64,000 nt of DNA from Mariprofundus ferrooxydans PV-1. Lineage in GTDB: Bacteria > Pseudomonadota > Zetaproteobacteria > Mariprofundales > Mariprofundaceae. Under the pieces are notes generated by a model that made no database searches, was not told the DNA's origin, and saw nothing but the letters and a program-made list of their open reading frames with translations. Shown here piece by piece: positions 1-9,401 of the stretch. The DNA lies in the NCBI RefSeq assembly GCF_000153765.1, contig NZ_DS022295.1, positions 155,828-219,827 of the forward strand, in the 5' to 3' direction. Position numbers and translations under genes: made by a program. Each line of letters starts with the position of its first letter. Position 1 is the stretch's first letter.

Positions 1-1
1 C

Positions 2-808
2 TACGACTTCTGTACCGTGCATATTCCCAAGACCATCGATAATGACCTGAGAGTAACCGACCACTGCCCCGGCTTTGCTTCGGCAGCCCGTTTTGTGGCG
101 CTGGCCTTTATAGGTGACGATCGTGATAACGCCGCATTGTCGGGCATCAAGATCAATGTTGTCATGGGCCGCGATGCCGGTTTTCTGACAGCGGCTTCCG
201 CACTGGCCAGGCAGGCAGAAGGCGATGGTCCGCATCTGATTTATGTGCCGGAGCGGGCATTTGATGTGGCCCGATTCCAGTCTGATGTGAAGGCGGTCGT
301 GGCTAAATACGGCCGTTGTGTGGTGGCGGTATCTGAAGGTATTACCGATGCAGACGGGCACCCGGTGATGACCAGTGGTGAGCGTGACAGCCACGGTAAT
401 CTGCAGCTTTCCGGAACCGGCGCGCTGGGTGACTTCCTCTCTACCAAGGTTAAGGAGGCTTATGCCGGTGAAAGCGTGCGCGTACGTGCCGATACCTTCG
501 GTTATCTGCAGCGCAGTTTTCCGACTGTCGTATCCGAAGTGGATGCCAGCGAGGCACGCATGGTCGGCGCATTCGGCGTCAGTCAGGCTGTGGCTACTGG
601 TGAACCGGGCTCCGTGGCTATTCGCCGCCTCTCCAGTGTTCCGTATAAGAGTGAATGTTTTATGACGCCGCTCTCAACGGTGGCCCGTGAAGCGACTTCT
701 TTGAAGGATGAGTACATCAATGCCGAGAGTAATGATGTGACCGAGGCATGGCTTGATTACGTCAGGCCTCTGGTTGGCGATCTGCCGAAGATTGGTCGCC
801 TCTTCTAA
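2..808 (+). CDS. pfp: Pyrophosphate-dependent 6-phosphofructokinase, 3' part
   Basis: The gene is cut by the window edge: the frame is open from base 2 and the true start lies upstream. The product phosphorylates fructose 6-phosphate to fructose 1,6-bisphosphate in glycolysis. The visible part begins with the catalytic segment PKTIDND. In this family a Lys before TIDND (PKT) is the known mark of pyrophosphate-using enzymes, while ATP enzymes have PGT. MGRDAGF and GERDSHG segments follow, as in the PPi-type family. A strong terminator follows directly. A pyruvate phosphate dikinase (ppdK) further along the window would fit PPi-linked glycolysis. The substrate call rests on motif knowledge, not on a full alignment. 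Confidence 0.88.
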   Translation, partial: YDFCTVHIPKTIDNDLRVTDHCPGFASAARFVALAFIGDDRDNAALSGIKINVVMGRDAGFLTAASALARQAEGDGPHLIYVPERAFDVARFQSDVKAVVAKYGRCVVAVSEGITDADGHPVMTSGERDSHGNLQLSGTGALGDFLSTKVKEAYAGESVRVRADTFGYLQRSFPTVVSEVDASEARMVGAFGVSQAVATGEPGSVAIRRLSSVPYKSECFMTPLSTVAREATSLKDEYINAESNDVTEAWLDYVRPLVGDLPKIGRLF

Positions 809-832
809 AGCTTAAGGTTCTACCTGCAAACC

Positions 833-868
833 AAAAGAGCTGCCAGAAGGCAGCTCTTTTTTTGTTTT
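833..868 (+). terminator. Rho-independent terminator after pfp
   Basis: A 12-bp inverted repeat (AAAAGAGCTGCC/GGCAGCTCTTTT) with a four-base loop is followed by a T-rich tract. It ends the phosphofructokinase transcript and separates it from prfB. Confidence 0.9.
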
Positions 869-946
869 TTTAAACCCTGCGGGTTGATTTGGAACGTTGA
901 ATATGTACCTTCCAGCTTCTTTCGAAACAGGTGATGGAGTATAGTG

Positions 947-2072
947 ATGAGCATTGAAGACCGGATTGCAGGATTCAGAACACGGCTGGAAGATTATAAC
1001 AGCCGACTGGACTCGATGCGGAGGTCACTTTGACGTTGATGCCAGAGAAGAAGAGCTGCGCGAGTTAAACGCCCGTATTGAAGATCCCACATTGTGGGAC
1101 AGGCCGGAAGAGGCCCAGAAACTGATGCAGGAAAAAACCCGCATAGAGCGGACCTTGCAAACCTTTCATAATTCGACTGAGGCGCTGGATGATGCGCTGA
1201 CACTGTTTGAGATGGGTGCGGAAGAGAGCGATCCCGATACCCAGATGGAAGCGGTAGAGACGCTCGATAGTGTGCAGGCTGAACTCGAGGCGCTGGAGCT
1301 GGCCCGTATGCTGGGTGGAGAAACAGATGCCGAGTCGGCATTTCTTGATATTAATGCCGGTTCCGGCGGTACCGAAGCGCAGGACTGGGCTGAGATGCTG
1401 CTGCGCATGTATCTACGCTGGGCTGAGCGTAAAGGCTTCAAAACCGAGTTGATGGAGTGTACGGCTGGCGAAGAGGCCGGCATCAAGTCCGCCACCGTAT
1501 CGATCAAGGGTGAGTATGCCTATGGCTTCCTGAAAGCCGAAGTCGGGGTTCACAGGCTGGTGCGCAAGTCGCCCTATGATTCAGGTAATCGCCGTCACAC
1601 CTCATTTGCTTCGGTATTTGCTTATCCGGATATTGAGAAAGATATTGAAATCGATATCGATCCGAGTGACGTACGTACCGATACCTATCGCGCCTCCGGC
1701 GCTGGTGGTCAGCACATCAATAAAACCGATTCGGCCGTTCGTTTGACGCATGTTCCGACCAATATTGTCGTGCAGTGTCAGAATGACCGCTCACAGCATA
1801 AAAACAGGGCTGCGGCCTGGAGCATGCTCAAGGCGCGTCTGTATGAGCATGAACTGAACCTGCGCAATGCCGAGAAACAGGAAATAGAAGATGGCAAGAC
1901 CGATATCGGCTGGGGCCATCAGATTCGCTCCTATGTGCTGGATCAGTCGCGCATCAAGGATCTCAGAACAGGTATGGAAACAGGCAATACGCAGGCCTTT
2001 CTGGACGGTGATATCGATGCATTTATCCAGGCCGAATTGATGGGAATTCGCCGTGGCGATGGCAGTGAATAA
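947..2072 (+). CDS. prfB: Peptide chain release factor 2 (programmed +1 frameshift)
   Basis: RF2 recognises UGA and UAA stop codons and triggers peptide release on the ribosome. The reading frame starts at ATG 947 (GGAG 7 bases upstream), runs 28 codons to an in-frame TGA at 1031, and continues in the +1 frame from GAC 1032 to the stop at 2072, giving about 374 residues (E. coli: 365). The GGQ catalytic motif is at about residues 253-255 of the joined product, within GAGGQHINKT. The stop-codon-reading tripeptide, normally SPF, reads SPY at about 208-210. The annotation should be join(947..1030,1032..2072). A start at 954 in the second frame would give a wrong N-terminus. Confidence 0.96.
1020..1034 (+). 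promoter_or_regulatory. prfB: RF2 autoregulatory +1 frameshift site
   Basis: A Shine-Dalgarno-like GGAGG (1020-1024) lies three bases upstream of the slippery CTT (1028-1030), followed by TGA C (1031-1034). This matches the classical prfB recoding site in element order and spacing. Low RF2 slows reading of UGA and favours the slip to the +1 frame, so the protein controls its own synthesis. Confidence 0.95.
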
Positions 2073-2163
2073 GCGGGCTGAAGCTATAACGCCTGTAACG
2101 AAGTAGTAATAGTCTCAGGTGAAGAGCGTACTGTTCTGGATATTATTATACGGAGCGGGAAAG

Positions 2164-2195
2164 AAAAAAGGCAGGCCATCATGGCCTGCCTTTTT
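2164..2195. terminator. Bidirectional terminator between prfB and typA
   Basis: GGCAGGCC/GGCCTGCC stem with five-base loop, flanked by an A-run on the left and a T-run on the right, so it can act on both converging transcripts. Confidence 0.88.
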
Positions 2196-2198
2196 GAT

Positions 2199-4016
2199 TT
2201 ATGACGCGCGTGGGGTGCTGCGTTTACGCTCGTTCTCTTTCAGGTGCCGTTTGCGCAGGCGGATCGATTTCGGCGTGATCTCCACCAGCTCATCGTCTGC
2301 GATGAACTCGATAGCGCGCTCTAGCGTCAATTTCAGAGGTGGAACCAGATCAATGGCTTCATCCTTGCCCGATGCGCGTACGTTGGAGAGTTTCTTCTCC
2401 TTGATCGGGTTGACGGTCATGTCGGTATCACGGCTGTTGATGCCGATGATCATGCCTTCATACAGCTTCTCACCGGAACCGATGAACATCTTGCCGCGCT
2501 CCTGCAGTTTCCACAAAGCGAAGGCAACAGATTCACCATTTTCCATGGAGATCAGCACGCCATTGGTGCGACCCGGCAGGGCGCCGACATACGGACCATA
2601 AGAGTGGAATACATGATGCATAATACCGGTGCCGCGCGTGTCGGTGAGGAATTCAGAGGTGTAACCGATCAGACTGCGGGTAGGGGACATGAACTCAATG
2701 CGGGTGGAGCCGTCTGCATCGGTTTCCATTGAGGTCATCTCTGCGCCGCGTTTGCCCAGCTTTTCAATGACAGAACCCTGATATTCAGATTCCACATCCA
2801 CGGTGACGTGCTCATATGGTTCCTGTTTGACGCCATCAATGGTACGAACAATAACGGTCGGACGAGATACCGCCATTTCAAAGCCTTCGCGACGCATGGT
2901 TTCCAGCAGGATGCCGATATGCAGCTCGCCGCGACCGGATACCTTGTAGATATCGGCGGAGTCGGTCTCTTCAACACGCATGGCCACATTGGTGCGGATC
3001 TCACGCATCAGGCGGTCACGAATCTGACGGGTTGTGATCAGCTTGCCTTCGGTGCCGGCCAGAGGGGAGTTGTTAACATGCAACTCCATCGACAATGTCG
3101 GTTCATCCACATGGATAACCGGCAGGGCAATCGGATCCTCTTTGGAGGCAATGGTTTCACCGATATTGATATGTTCGATACCGGCAACAGCGATAATATC
3201 GCCGGCTTCGGCTTCGGTGATCTCCGTGCGGTGCATGCCAAGAAAGCCGAGCAGCTTGGTGATCTTGAAGTTCTCCTGTGAGGAGTCGGCGTGGACAACG
3301 GTGATATCCTGGCCGGTTTTGATACGACCGTTGGCAACACGACCGATCACGATACGGCCGATGTATTCGTCCCAGTCGAGCGTGGTGGCCAGCATCTGCA
3401 GCGGGTGCTCCGGGTCACCGTGTGGTGCATCAACATGGTTGATGATGGTGTCAAACAGGCAGGTCATGTTGTCGGACTCTTCGCCGAGGTTCATCATGGC
3501 ATAACCGTTTTTGGCGGAAGCATAAACAACAGGGAACTCCAGCTGTTCATCGGTCGCACCAAGAGATGCGAACAGATCGAAGGTGAGATCGACTACAGAA
3601 TCAGGATCAGAACCTTCACGGTCAATTTTGTTGATTACAACAATCGGCTTCAGGCCCAGCGCCAGTGCCTTGGAGGTGACAAATTTGGTCTGCGGCATCG
3701 GGCCTTCACGGGCATCCACCAGCAACACCACGCCGTCAACCATGTTCAGTACACGTTCTACCTCGCCGCCGAAGTCGGCATGGCCAGGGGTGTCGATGAT
3801 GTTGATCAGTGTATTATCGCCGTAGCGGATAGCGGTGTTTTTTGCCGTAATGGTAATGCCGCGCTCTTTTTCGAGCACATTGGAGTCCATCATGCAGGTG
3901 ACAGCATCTTCTCGTGCATCGAGTGTGCCGGACTGCTTGAGTAGCTCGTCGACCAGTGTGGTTTTGCCGTGATCAACGTGGGCGATGATGGCGATATTGC
4001 GCAAATTGCGTGACAT
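2199..4016 (-). CDS. typA: Ribosome-associated GTPase TypA/BipA
   Basis: Translational GTPase of the elongation-factor superfamily that binds ribosomes and affects 50S assembly and stress growth. The 605-residue product begins with [21 protein letters not shown], which holds the P-loop. It then shows the G2/G3 segments ([13 protein letters not shown]) and NKID (G4). Length is normal for the family. The start ATG at 4016 has GAGGT upstream on the minus strand. The gene is convergent with prfB and divergent from ndk. Confidence 0.97.
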   Translation of the reverse strand: MSRNLRNIAIIAHVDHGKTTLVDELLKQSGTLDAREDAVTCMMDSNVLEKERGITITAKNTAIRYGDNTLINIIDTPGHADFGGEVERVLNMVDGVVLLVDAREGPMPQTKFVTSKALALGLKPIVVINKIDREGSDPDSVVDLTFDLFASLGATDEQLEFPVVYASAKNGYAMMNLGEESDNMTCLFDTIINHVDAPHGDPEHPLQMLATTLDWDEYIGRIVIGRVANGRIKTGQDITVVHADSSQENFKITKLLGFLGMHRTEITEAEAGDIIAVAGIEHINIGETIASKEDPIALPVIHVDEPTLSMELHVNNSPLAGTEGKLITTRQIRDRLMREIRTNVAMRVEETDSADIYKVSGRGELHIGILLETMRREGFEMAVSRPTVIVRTIDGVKQEPYEHVTVDVESEYQGSVIEKLGKRGAEMTSMETDADGSTRIEFMSPTRSLIGYTSEFLTDTRGTGIMHHVFHSYGPYVGALPGRTNGVLISMENGESVAFALWKLQERGKMFIGSGEKLYEGMIIGINSRDTDMTVNPIKEKKLSNVRASGKDEAIDLVPPLKLTLERAIEFIADDELVEITPKSIRLRKRHLKENERKRSTPRAS

Positions 4017-4300
4017 AAGGTGAACCTCAGAGTTTAAAAGTGTCGCGCATAATAGCGATTTAGTTTGTGGAAGATAGAGAAATATATCAAACCGCTTCCC
4101 GGGGACGCTATTTCCACTACGCCGGTGACAATCATTCCTTGCCGCTAACAGGGTTAAACTTTCTCAATGAGTTGCCGATATTAATTGGTTCGCATGCGTA
4201 TTCTTATACAAGCCGGATTCTGTAGCTTGGAAGTTATCATGCCCATCTGTAGAGTGCCGCTCCCGCAGCGGGAAGCTGTGTGAAAAGGGGGATTCATTAA

Positions 4301-4729
4301 ATGCCAGTTCAACGTACACTTTCTATTATCAAGCCCGACGCAGTCGGTAAAAATGTTATCGGTGATATTATTCGCCGCTTTGAAGAGAATGGTCTCTCCG
4401 TTATCGGAACCAGAATGACCCATCTGAGTGCAGCTGAAGCAGGTCGCTTTTATGCCGTGCATGAAGGTCGTCCGTTTTATAATGATCTGTGCGCCTTTAT
4501 GAGCTCAGGTCCGATTCTGGCCATGGTGCTGGAAGGACAGAATGCTGTTGTTCTCAATCGCCAGCTGATGGGTGCGACCAATCCGAAGGAAGCTGAGCCA
4601 GGCACGATCCGCGCCGATCATGCTGACTCGATTGATGCCAATGCCGTCCACGGTTCCGACTCCGAAGAGAATGCTGCCATTGAAATCGCCTTCTTCTTTT
4701 CCGATCTCGACCTGCAAAGCCGCGGGTAA
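4301..4729 (+). CDS. ndk: Nucleoside diphosphate kinase
   Basis: Transfers the gamma phosphate of ATP to other nucleoside diphosphates through a phosphohistidine. The 142-residue protein has the family N-terminus ([11 protein letters not shown]) and the active-site His117 in NAVHGSDS. Length is typical. A strong AGGGGG ribosome site lies about 9 bases before ATG 4301. lysS begins 8 bases after the stop, so the two are probably co-transcribed. The roughly 280 bp between typA and ndk hold the two divergent control regions. Confidence 0.97.
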   Translation: MPVQRTLSIIKPDAVGKNVIGDIIRRFEENGLSVIGTRMTHLSAAEAGRFYAVHEGRPFYNDLCAFMSSGPILAMVLEGQNAVVLNRQLMGATNPKEAEPGTIRADHADSIDANAVHGSDSEENAAIEIAFFFSDLDLQSRG

Positions 4730-4737
4730 GTTCAAGT

Positions 4738-6267
4738 ATGAGTAAAACTGTTGTAGAGCAAGCCGGCCCTGTGGCCGGCGCAAGCGAGCCGGTTGTCAGC
4801 GAGCAGATCGTTGTCCGGCGTGGCAAACTTGCCGCCATGCGGGAGGCAGGCTCAGCCTATCCGAATACATGGCGTAGCGATCATCAGTGCGTTGACATCC
4901 ATGCGCGTTTTGACGACATGGATGATCAAACGCTTGAGCAGTATACCGACCCGATGCGTGTGGCCGGGCGTATGATGGCGCACCGGGTCATGGGCAAGTC
5001 CAGTTTTGTCAAATTACAGGATGGCAGCGGCCAGATCCAGTTGTTTCTGAACAGGGATGTGCTGGGTGCAGATGTCTATAATCCGACCCGCAAGTGGGAT
5101 CTGGGTGATATCATTGGTGCCGAAGGCACGCTTTTCCGCACGCGTGCGGGCGAGCTCTCTATTCGTGTGACTCATATCGAAACGGTCAGCAAGTGTTTAC
5201 GGCCGTTGCCTGAGAAGTGGCACGGACTCAGCGATGTCGAAACCCGTTATCGTCAGCGCTATGTTGATCTGATGGTGACGCCTGAATCCCGGGATACATT
5301 CCGCCAGCGCTCGCGTATCGTGTCACTATTGCGTCAGGGGCTCGAAGAGCGGGGCTTTATTGAGGTGGAAACACCGATGCTGCAGCCGGAGGCGGGCGGG
5401 GCTGCGGCCAGGCCGTTTTCCACTCACCACAATGCATTGAATATGGAACTGTTCCTGCGCATTGCACCGGAGTTGTATCTGAAGCGGCTGCTGGTCGGCG
5501 GCTTTGAGCGCGTGTTTGAGATGAATCGCAACTTCCGTAATGAGGGGTCGGATGCCACGCATAACCCGGAATTTACCATGGTCGAGTTTTATCAGGCCTA
5601 TGCTGATTTCAATGATGCGATGGATACGACCGAAGGGTTGATGCGCTCTATTGCTACCACGCTTGGCTGTGAACAGGTTGAGTGGGAAGGCGTGGATATC
5701 AATCTGACTCAGCCATTTAAACGCGTAAGGCTGGATGAGTCCGTGTTTGACAGGCGTCCGGATCTGCGCGGTCATGCCAACGACAAGGCTCTGCTGGCTA
5801 CGGTCTGTATGCAGGTGATTCCGGATTTTAAACCGTTGATTACCTGGAAGGCGGGGCACTACCTGCTGGCGTTGTTCGAGGAGTTGGTTGAGCCGGAATT
5901 GTTGCAGCCGACATTTATTACCCATTATCCGGTTGATGTTTCGCCATTGGCCCGGCGCAGTAATGATGATGCAACAGTGACCGATCGCTTTGAGCTGTTT
6001 GTGGCAGGAAGAGAAATGGCAAACGGTTTTTCCGAATTGAATGATCCGGATGATCAGCGTGGTCGTCTGGTGGCGCAGGCGCAGGCCAAGGCCGCCGGTG
6101 ACGCTGAAGCCTCGGGCGTGGATGAGGATTTTTTGCGTGCGCTGGAGTTCGGTATGCCGCCGGCAGCAGGGGTGGGTATTGGTGTGGACCGGTTGGTTAT
6201 GATGTTGACCGGGCAGCACTCGATTCGCGATGTGTTGTTGTTTCCGCATATGCGTCCTGAGCAGTAA
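4738..6267 (+). CDS. lysS: Lysyl-tRNA synthetase, class II
   Basis: Charges tRNA-Lys. The 509-residue protein has an N-terminal OB-fold anticodon-binding domain (about residues 60-165) and a class II catalytic core. Motif 2 is seen as FEMNRNFRNEG, and motif 3 as GVGIGVDRLVMML near the C-terminus. Length agrees with bacterial class II LysRS. It sits directly behind ndk. The genes downstream (CBS protein, antiporter, lolCD) run in the same direction with short gaps. Confidence 0.97.
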   Translation: MSKTVVEQAGPVAGASEPVVSEQIVVRRGKLAAMREAGSAYPNTWRSDHQCVDIHARFDDMDDQTLEQYTDPMRVAGRMMAHRVMGKSSFVKLQDGSGQIQLFLNRDVLGADVYNPTRKWDLGDIIGAEGTLFRTRAGELSIRVTHIETVSKCLRPLPEKWHGLSDVETRYRQRYVDLMVTPESRDTFRQRSRIVSLLRQGLEERGFIEVETPMLQPEAGGAAARPFSTHHNALNMELFLRIAPELYLKRLLVGGFERVFEMNRNFRNEGSDATHNPEFTMVEFYQAYADFNDAMDTTEGLMRSIATTLGCEQVEWEGVDINLTQPFKRVRLDESVFDRRPDLRGHANDKALLATVCMQVIPDFKPLITWKAGHYLLALFEELVEPELLQPTFITHYPVDVSPLARRSNDDATVTDRFELFVAGREMANGFSELNDPDDQRGRLVAQAQAKAAGDAEASGVDEDFLRALEFGMPPAAGVGIGVDRLVMMLTGQHSIRDVLLFPHMRPEQ

Positions 6268-6300
6268 AGCGGCAGCTATGCCGAAGTGGGAGAGGGTGGC

Positions 6301-6777
6301 ATGATTGCATCGAAGATTATGTTTGAGCAGCCGCAAACCTGTACGATTGATGAGCCTGTCGGCGTCGTGTTCAGGCGCATGCGAAGCCTGAGTCTGCGTA
6401 TGCTGCCGGTTGTCGATGCAGACGGCGTTGTACAAGGCGTGCTCTCTACCTTTTCAGTGCTCGGGCATATTGTTCCGGATTATATCGTCAGCGGTGATCT
6501 GAACGCGATACCGTACGCACCGGATATCGGTTTGCTGCACAAGCACCATATTACGGTCTCCGCTCAAACAGTTGCAGAGATCATGGAAACAGAGTGTCTG
6601 ACTGTCGGGCCACAGGAGTCATTGCTCAGTGTGGCCGCGGCGCTCATCGCATTCGGTAAACATGAATATGCGCTGGTTGTCGAGAAGGGTGGTCGCCTGC
6701 TCGGAATTATTTCTGCCGGCGATATTCTCGATGAATTGTCGAATATGGGTGATCAATGGCGGCAGAGTGATGCCTGA
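6301..6777 (+). CDS. CBS-domain pair protein
   Basis: A 158-residue protein made almost wholly of two CBS domains (about residues 1-55 and 95-150), which as a pair usually bind adenine nucleotides. Typical CBS strings are seen in LPVVDADGVVQGV and GRLLGIISAGDIL. ATG 6301 is chosen over GTG 6286 because GGAGAGGG lies just upstream of it. The 3' end overlaps the start of the antiporter gene by 8 bases. This tight coupling suggests, but does not prove, that the CBS protein modulates the transporter. Confidence 0.85.
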   Translation: MIASKIMFEQPQTCTIDEPVGVVFRRMRSLSLRMLPVVDADGVVQGVLSTFSVLGHIVPDYIVSGDLNAIPYAPDIGLLHKHHITVSAQTVAEIMETECLTVGPQESLLSVAAALIAFGKHEYALVVEKGGRLLGIISAGDILDELSNMGDQWRQSDA

Positions 6778-8113
6778 GGCTGCTGTGCATCACAGCGTAA
6801 TCTTTGGTATGGATCCCTTGTGGCTGGCTGTTTCCGTTCTGCTGCTGGTTTATGCTGTGGTCATGCTTGAAAAGTTTAACCGTGCCGTATTATCCCTGCT
6901 GGGAGCCGGCATGATGATTCTCGGTGGCGTCTTGACTCAGGAGCAGGCTGTTGCCGGGGTGGACTTTAATACCATCGGCCTGCTAACCGGTATGATGGTG
7001 ATTGTAGCCATTAGTCAAAAGACCGGCATGTTCCAATATGTTGCTATCCGCGCCGCCAAGTCCGTCAAGGGCAAGCCGTGGGGAGTATTGGTAATGCTGG
7101 CTACGGTCACAGCCGTGTTTTCAGCCTTTCTGGATAATGTGACGACGGTACTGCTGATCGCGCCGGTGACACTGCTGATTACCGATGCGCTGGGCGTGCG
7201 TCCCTATCCCTATCTGTTTAGTCAGATACTGGCCTCCAACATCGGGGGTACAGCGACACTGATTGGTGATCCGCCGAATATCATGATCGGTTCTGCGGCG
7301 CATCTGAGTTTCTATGATTTTCTGATCAATCTGACGCCGGTTATTCCGGTGGTATTTCTGGTTACTATTTTGATGATCTGGCTGATGTTCGGACGGGACT
7401 TGAAGGCCAGTGAAGAGCATCGCCAGCTGATTATGGCGTTCAATGAGAACGAAGCGATCAAGGATGTGGTTTTGCTCAAAAAATGCCTTTCGGTGCTGGG
7501 GCTGGTGATAGGCGGTTTTACCTTCGCGCATTACTTTCACCTGGAGCCGGCATCTATTGCCATGGCCGGTGCCGCAGTGCTGCTGTTGATGCAGACATGG
7601 GGGGCGCCGCTGAAGGATAAGGATCATGCCTTTGAAGGAATCATGGCAGAGGTGGAGTGGACGACCATATTCTTTTTTGTCGGCCTGTTTATTGTGGTGA
7701 CCGGTGTGGAACATACCGGTGCGATTACATGGTTGGCAAACCGGACGCTGGCGATGACAGGTGGCGATTTCACGGCCACGGTGGCCGCTGTTTTATGGAT
7801 CTCTGCATTGGCGTCAGCCCTGATCGATAATATTCCTTTTGTGGCAACAATGATTCCGATGATTCACGACATGGGACCCAGTTTCGGTGGAGCGGATGCC
7901 CTGCGTCCATTATGGTGGGCACTGGCGCTTGGAGCCTGTCTTGGCGGTAACGGAACCCTGATTGGTGCTTCGGCCAACCTGATTGTGGCCGGATTTGCCC
8001 AGCGGGCAGGACATCCGATCTCCTTTTTGGTGTTTATGAAACACGCTTTCTGGCTGATGCTTGTTACAGTCGGCATGGCTCATATCTATCTCTACCTGCG
8101 TTATCTCTCCTGA
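6770..8113 (+). CDS. NhaD/ArsB-family (ion transporter superfamily) antiporter
   Basis: Polytopic inner-membrane protein of about 447 residues with roughly 10-12 hydrophobic segments. The signature SNIGGTATLIGDPPN followed by IMIGSAAHLSF is typical of the NhaD/ArsB/P-protein branch. A second, inverted-repeat half carries GNGTLIGASAN. Members are Na+/H+ antiporters or oxyanion permeases, and the substrate cannot be read here. ATG 6770 is chosen because it gives the family length and overlaps the CBS gene by 8 bases. The same frame is open further upstream, but that part is in shadow of the CBS gene. Confidence 0.85.
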   Translation: MPEAAVHHSVIFGMDPLWLAVSVLLLVYAVVMLEKFNRAVLSLLGAGMMILGGVLTQEQAVAGVDFNTIGLLTGMMVIVAISQKTGMFQYVAIRAAKSVKGKPWGVLVMLATVTAVFSAFLDNVTTVLLIAPVTLLITDALGVRPYPYLFSQILASNIGGTATLIGDPPNIMIGSAAHLSFYDFLINLTPVIPVVFLVTILMIWLMFGRDLKASEEHRQLIMAFNENEAIKDVVLLKKCLSVLGLVIGGFTFAHYFHLEPASIAMAGAAVLLLMQTWGAPLKDKDHAFEGIMAEVEWTTIFFFVGLFIVVTGVEHTGAITWLANRTLAMTGGDFTATVAAVLWISALASALIDNIPFVATMIPMIHDMGPSFGGADALRPLWWALALGACLGGNGTLIGASANLIVAGFAQRAGHPISFLVFMKHAFWLMLVTVGMAHIYLYLRYLS

Positions 8114-8150
8114 TGCACATATCTGTGATCAATACGTCGGAGGTGAAGCG

Positions 8151-9401
8151 TTGAGAAGTTCTCTTTTTAAACCGTACGAATGGATGCTGGCCAGACGTTA
8201 CCTGCGCTCCAGGCGCAGCGAGCGCTTTGTTTCACTGATCAGCTGGAGTTCCGGTATCGGTATTGCAATCGGCGTGATGACTCTGATTGTGGTGCTCTCG
8301 GTGATGAATGGTGCGGCTGTTGAGATCAGAGACAAAATACTCGGTTTCTCCTCGCATGTGGATATTCAGGGGCCGGATGAGTCTTTGCACGGTTGGCATG
8401 CCTGGCTGGATACAGCGTCCAGGCTGGACGGGGTGGTCCGCGTTGCTCCCTACATCTCGACACAGGTGCTGGCATCGGCCGGGACACGTGCGGTTGGTGC
8501 GATTCTTAAAGGTGTGGACCCCGCCAACAGTAGTGAAATCGCCGACCATGTTGTGCAGGGACGCTTTATCAAGACGGACAAATCGCCGTTCCAGGTGGTG
8601 ATTGGTAAGGATCTGGCTCATAAGCTGGGGTTGACGGTTGGTGACAAGGTGCGCCTGATGTCGCCGTCAGGCGGGATTAGCCCGTCGGGGGCTACGCCAC
8701 GGATGCGGGCGTTTGATGTGGTCGGTATCTTTGATTCGGGTTTTTATGAATATGACGTCGGCATGATCATCACGCCGCTCTCTGCCGTGCAGCGTCTCAA
8801 CCGGATGGGTAACGGCATCACCGGTATCGAAGTGTTCCTCAAGGACAGGGATCAGGCTTCGGCCGTGGCTGCGATGGCACGCGAGCAGTTGCCGGCCGGA
8901 GCCTGGGTCACCGATTGGCAACATCGTCATCGCTCGTTCTTCAAGGCGTTGAAAACCGAGCGCGTGGCCATGGGTGTTATTCTGTCACTGATTGTCATGG
9001 TGGCCGTCTTCAATATGGTGGCGTCATTGGTCATGGTGGTGATGGAGCGACGTAAGGAGATTGCAATCCTGAAAACCGTGGGGGCTACGCATGCGTCGGT
9101 GATGCGGGTGTTCCTGCTGATGGGATGTCTGCTCAGTGGTATCGGTACATTGCTGGGGGCGAGTCTGGGACTGCTACTGGCCTGGAAGCTGAGTGATCTG
9201 CTGGAGTGGGTGGAGAGCGTGACCGGTGTTACGTTTATGTCTTCCGATGTCTACTTTATTGATCACGTGCCATCGGTTATCGATCCGGTTGCCGTCAGCA
9301 CGATTATCATAGCCAGTCTGGTCATGGGTTTCCTGGCAACTTTCTATCCGGCCTGGCGTGCGGCCAGCGTGCCGCCGGCCGAGGCTTTGCGTTATGAGTG
9401 A
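8151..9401 (+). CDS. lolC: Lipoprotein-releasing system permease LolC/LolE
   Basis: Inner-membrane subunit of the LolCDE ABC transporter, which extracts outer-membrane lipoproteins from the inner membrane. About 416 residues. It has an N-terminal membrane helix (about 25-50), a large periplasmic domain, and a C-terminal FtsX-type permease domain with three helices (about 270-410) ending SVPPAEALRYE, as in LolC/E. The start is TTG 8151, supported by GGAGGTG (8139-8145) at good spacing; no ATG start fits. Only one LolC/E-type subunit is present, as in organisms with a LolF-type homodimer. Confidence 0.92.
   Translation: MRSSLFKPYEWMLARRYLRSRRSERFVSLISWSSGIGIAIGVMTLIVVLSVMNGAAVEIRDKILGFSSHVDIQGPDESLHGWHAWLDTASRLDGVVRVAPYISTQVLASAGTRAVGAILKGVDPANSSEIADHVVQGRFIKTDKSPFQVVIGKDLAHKLGLTVGDKVRLMSPSGGISPSGATPRMRAFDVVGIFDSGFYEYDVGMIITPLSAVQRLNRMGNGITGIEVFLKDRDQASAVAAMAREQLPAGAWVTDWQHRHRSFFKALKTERVAMGVILSLIVMVAVFNMVASLVMVVMERRKEIAILKTVGATHASVMRVFLLMGCLLSGIGTLLGASLGLLLAWKLSDLLEWVESVTGVTFMSSDVYFIDHVPSVIDPVAVSTIIIASLVMGFLATFYPAWRAASVPPAEALRYE

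Noticed and set aside
4205-4230. String AAGCCGGATTCTGT, like the complement of the 3' end of RNase P RNA
   Set aside because: A full rnpB on the minus strand would have to run through ndk, which is an intact gene; no other conserved rnpB segments were seen. Taken as chance or at most a fragment.
5326-6435. 369-codon open frame antisense to lysS
   Set aside because: Shadow frame of a clear lysS gene, no motif of its own.
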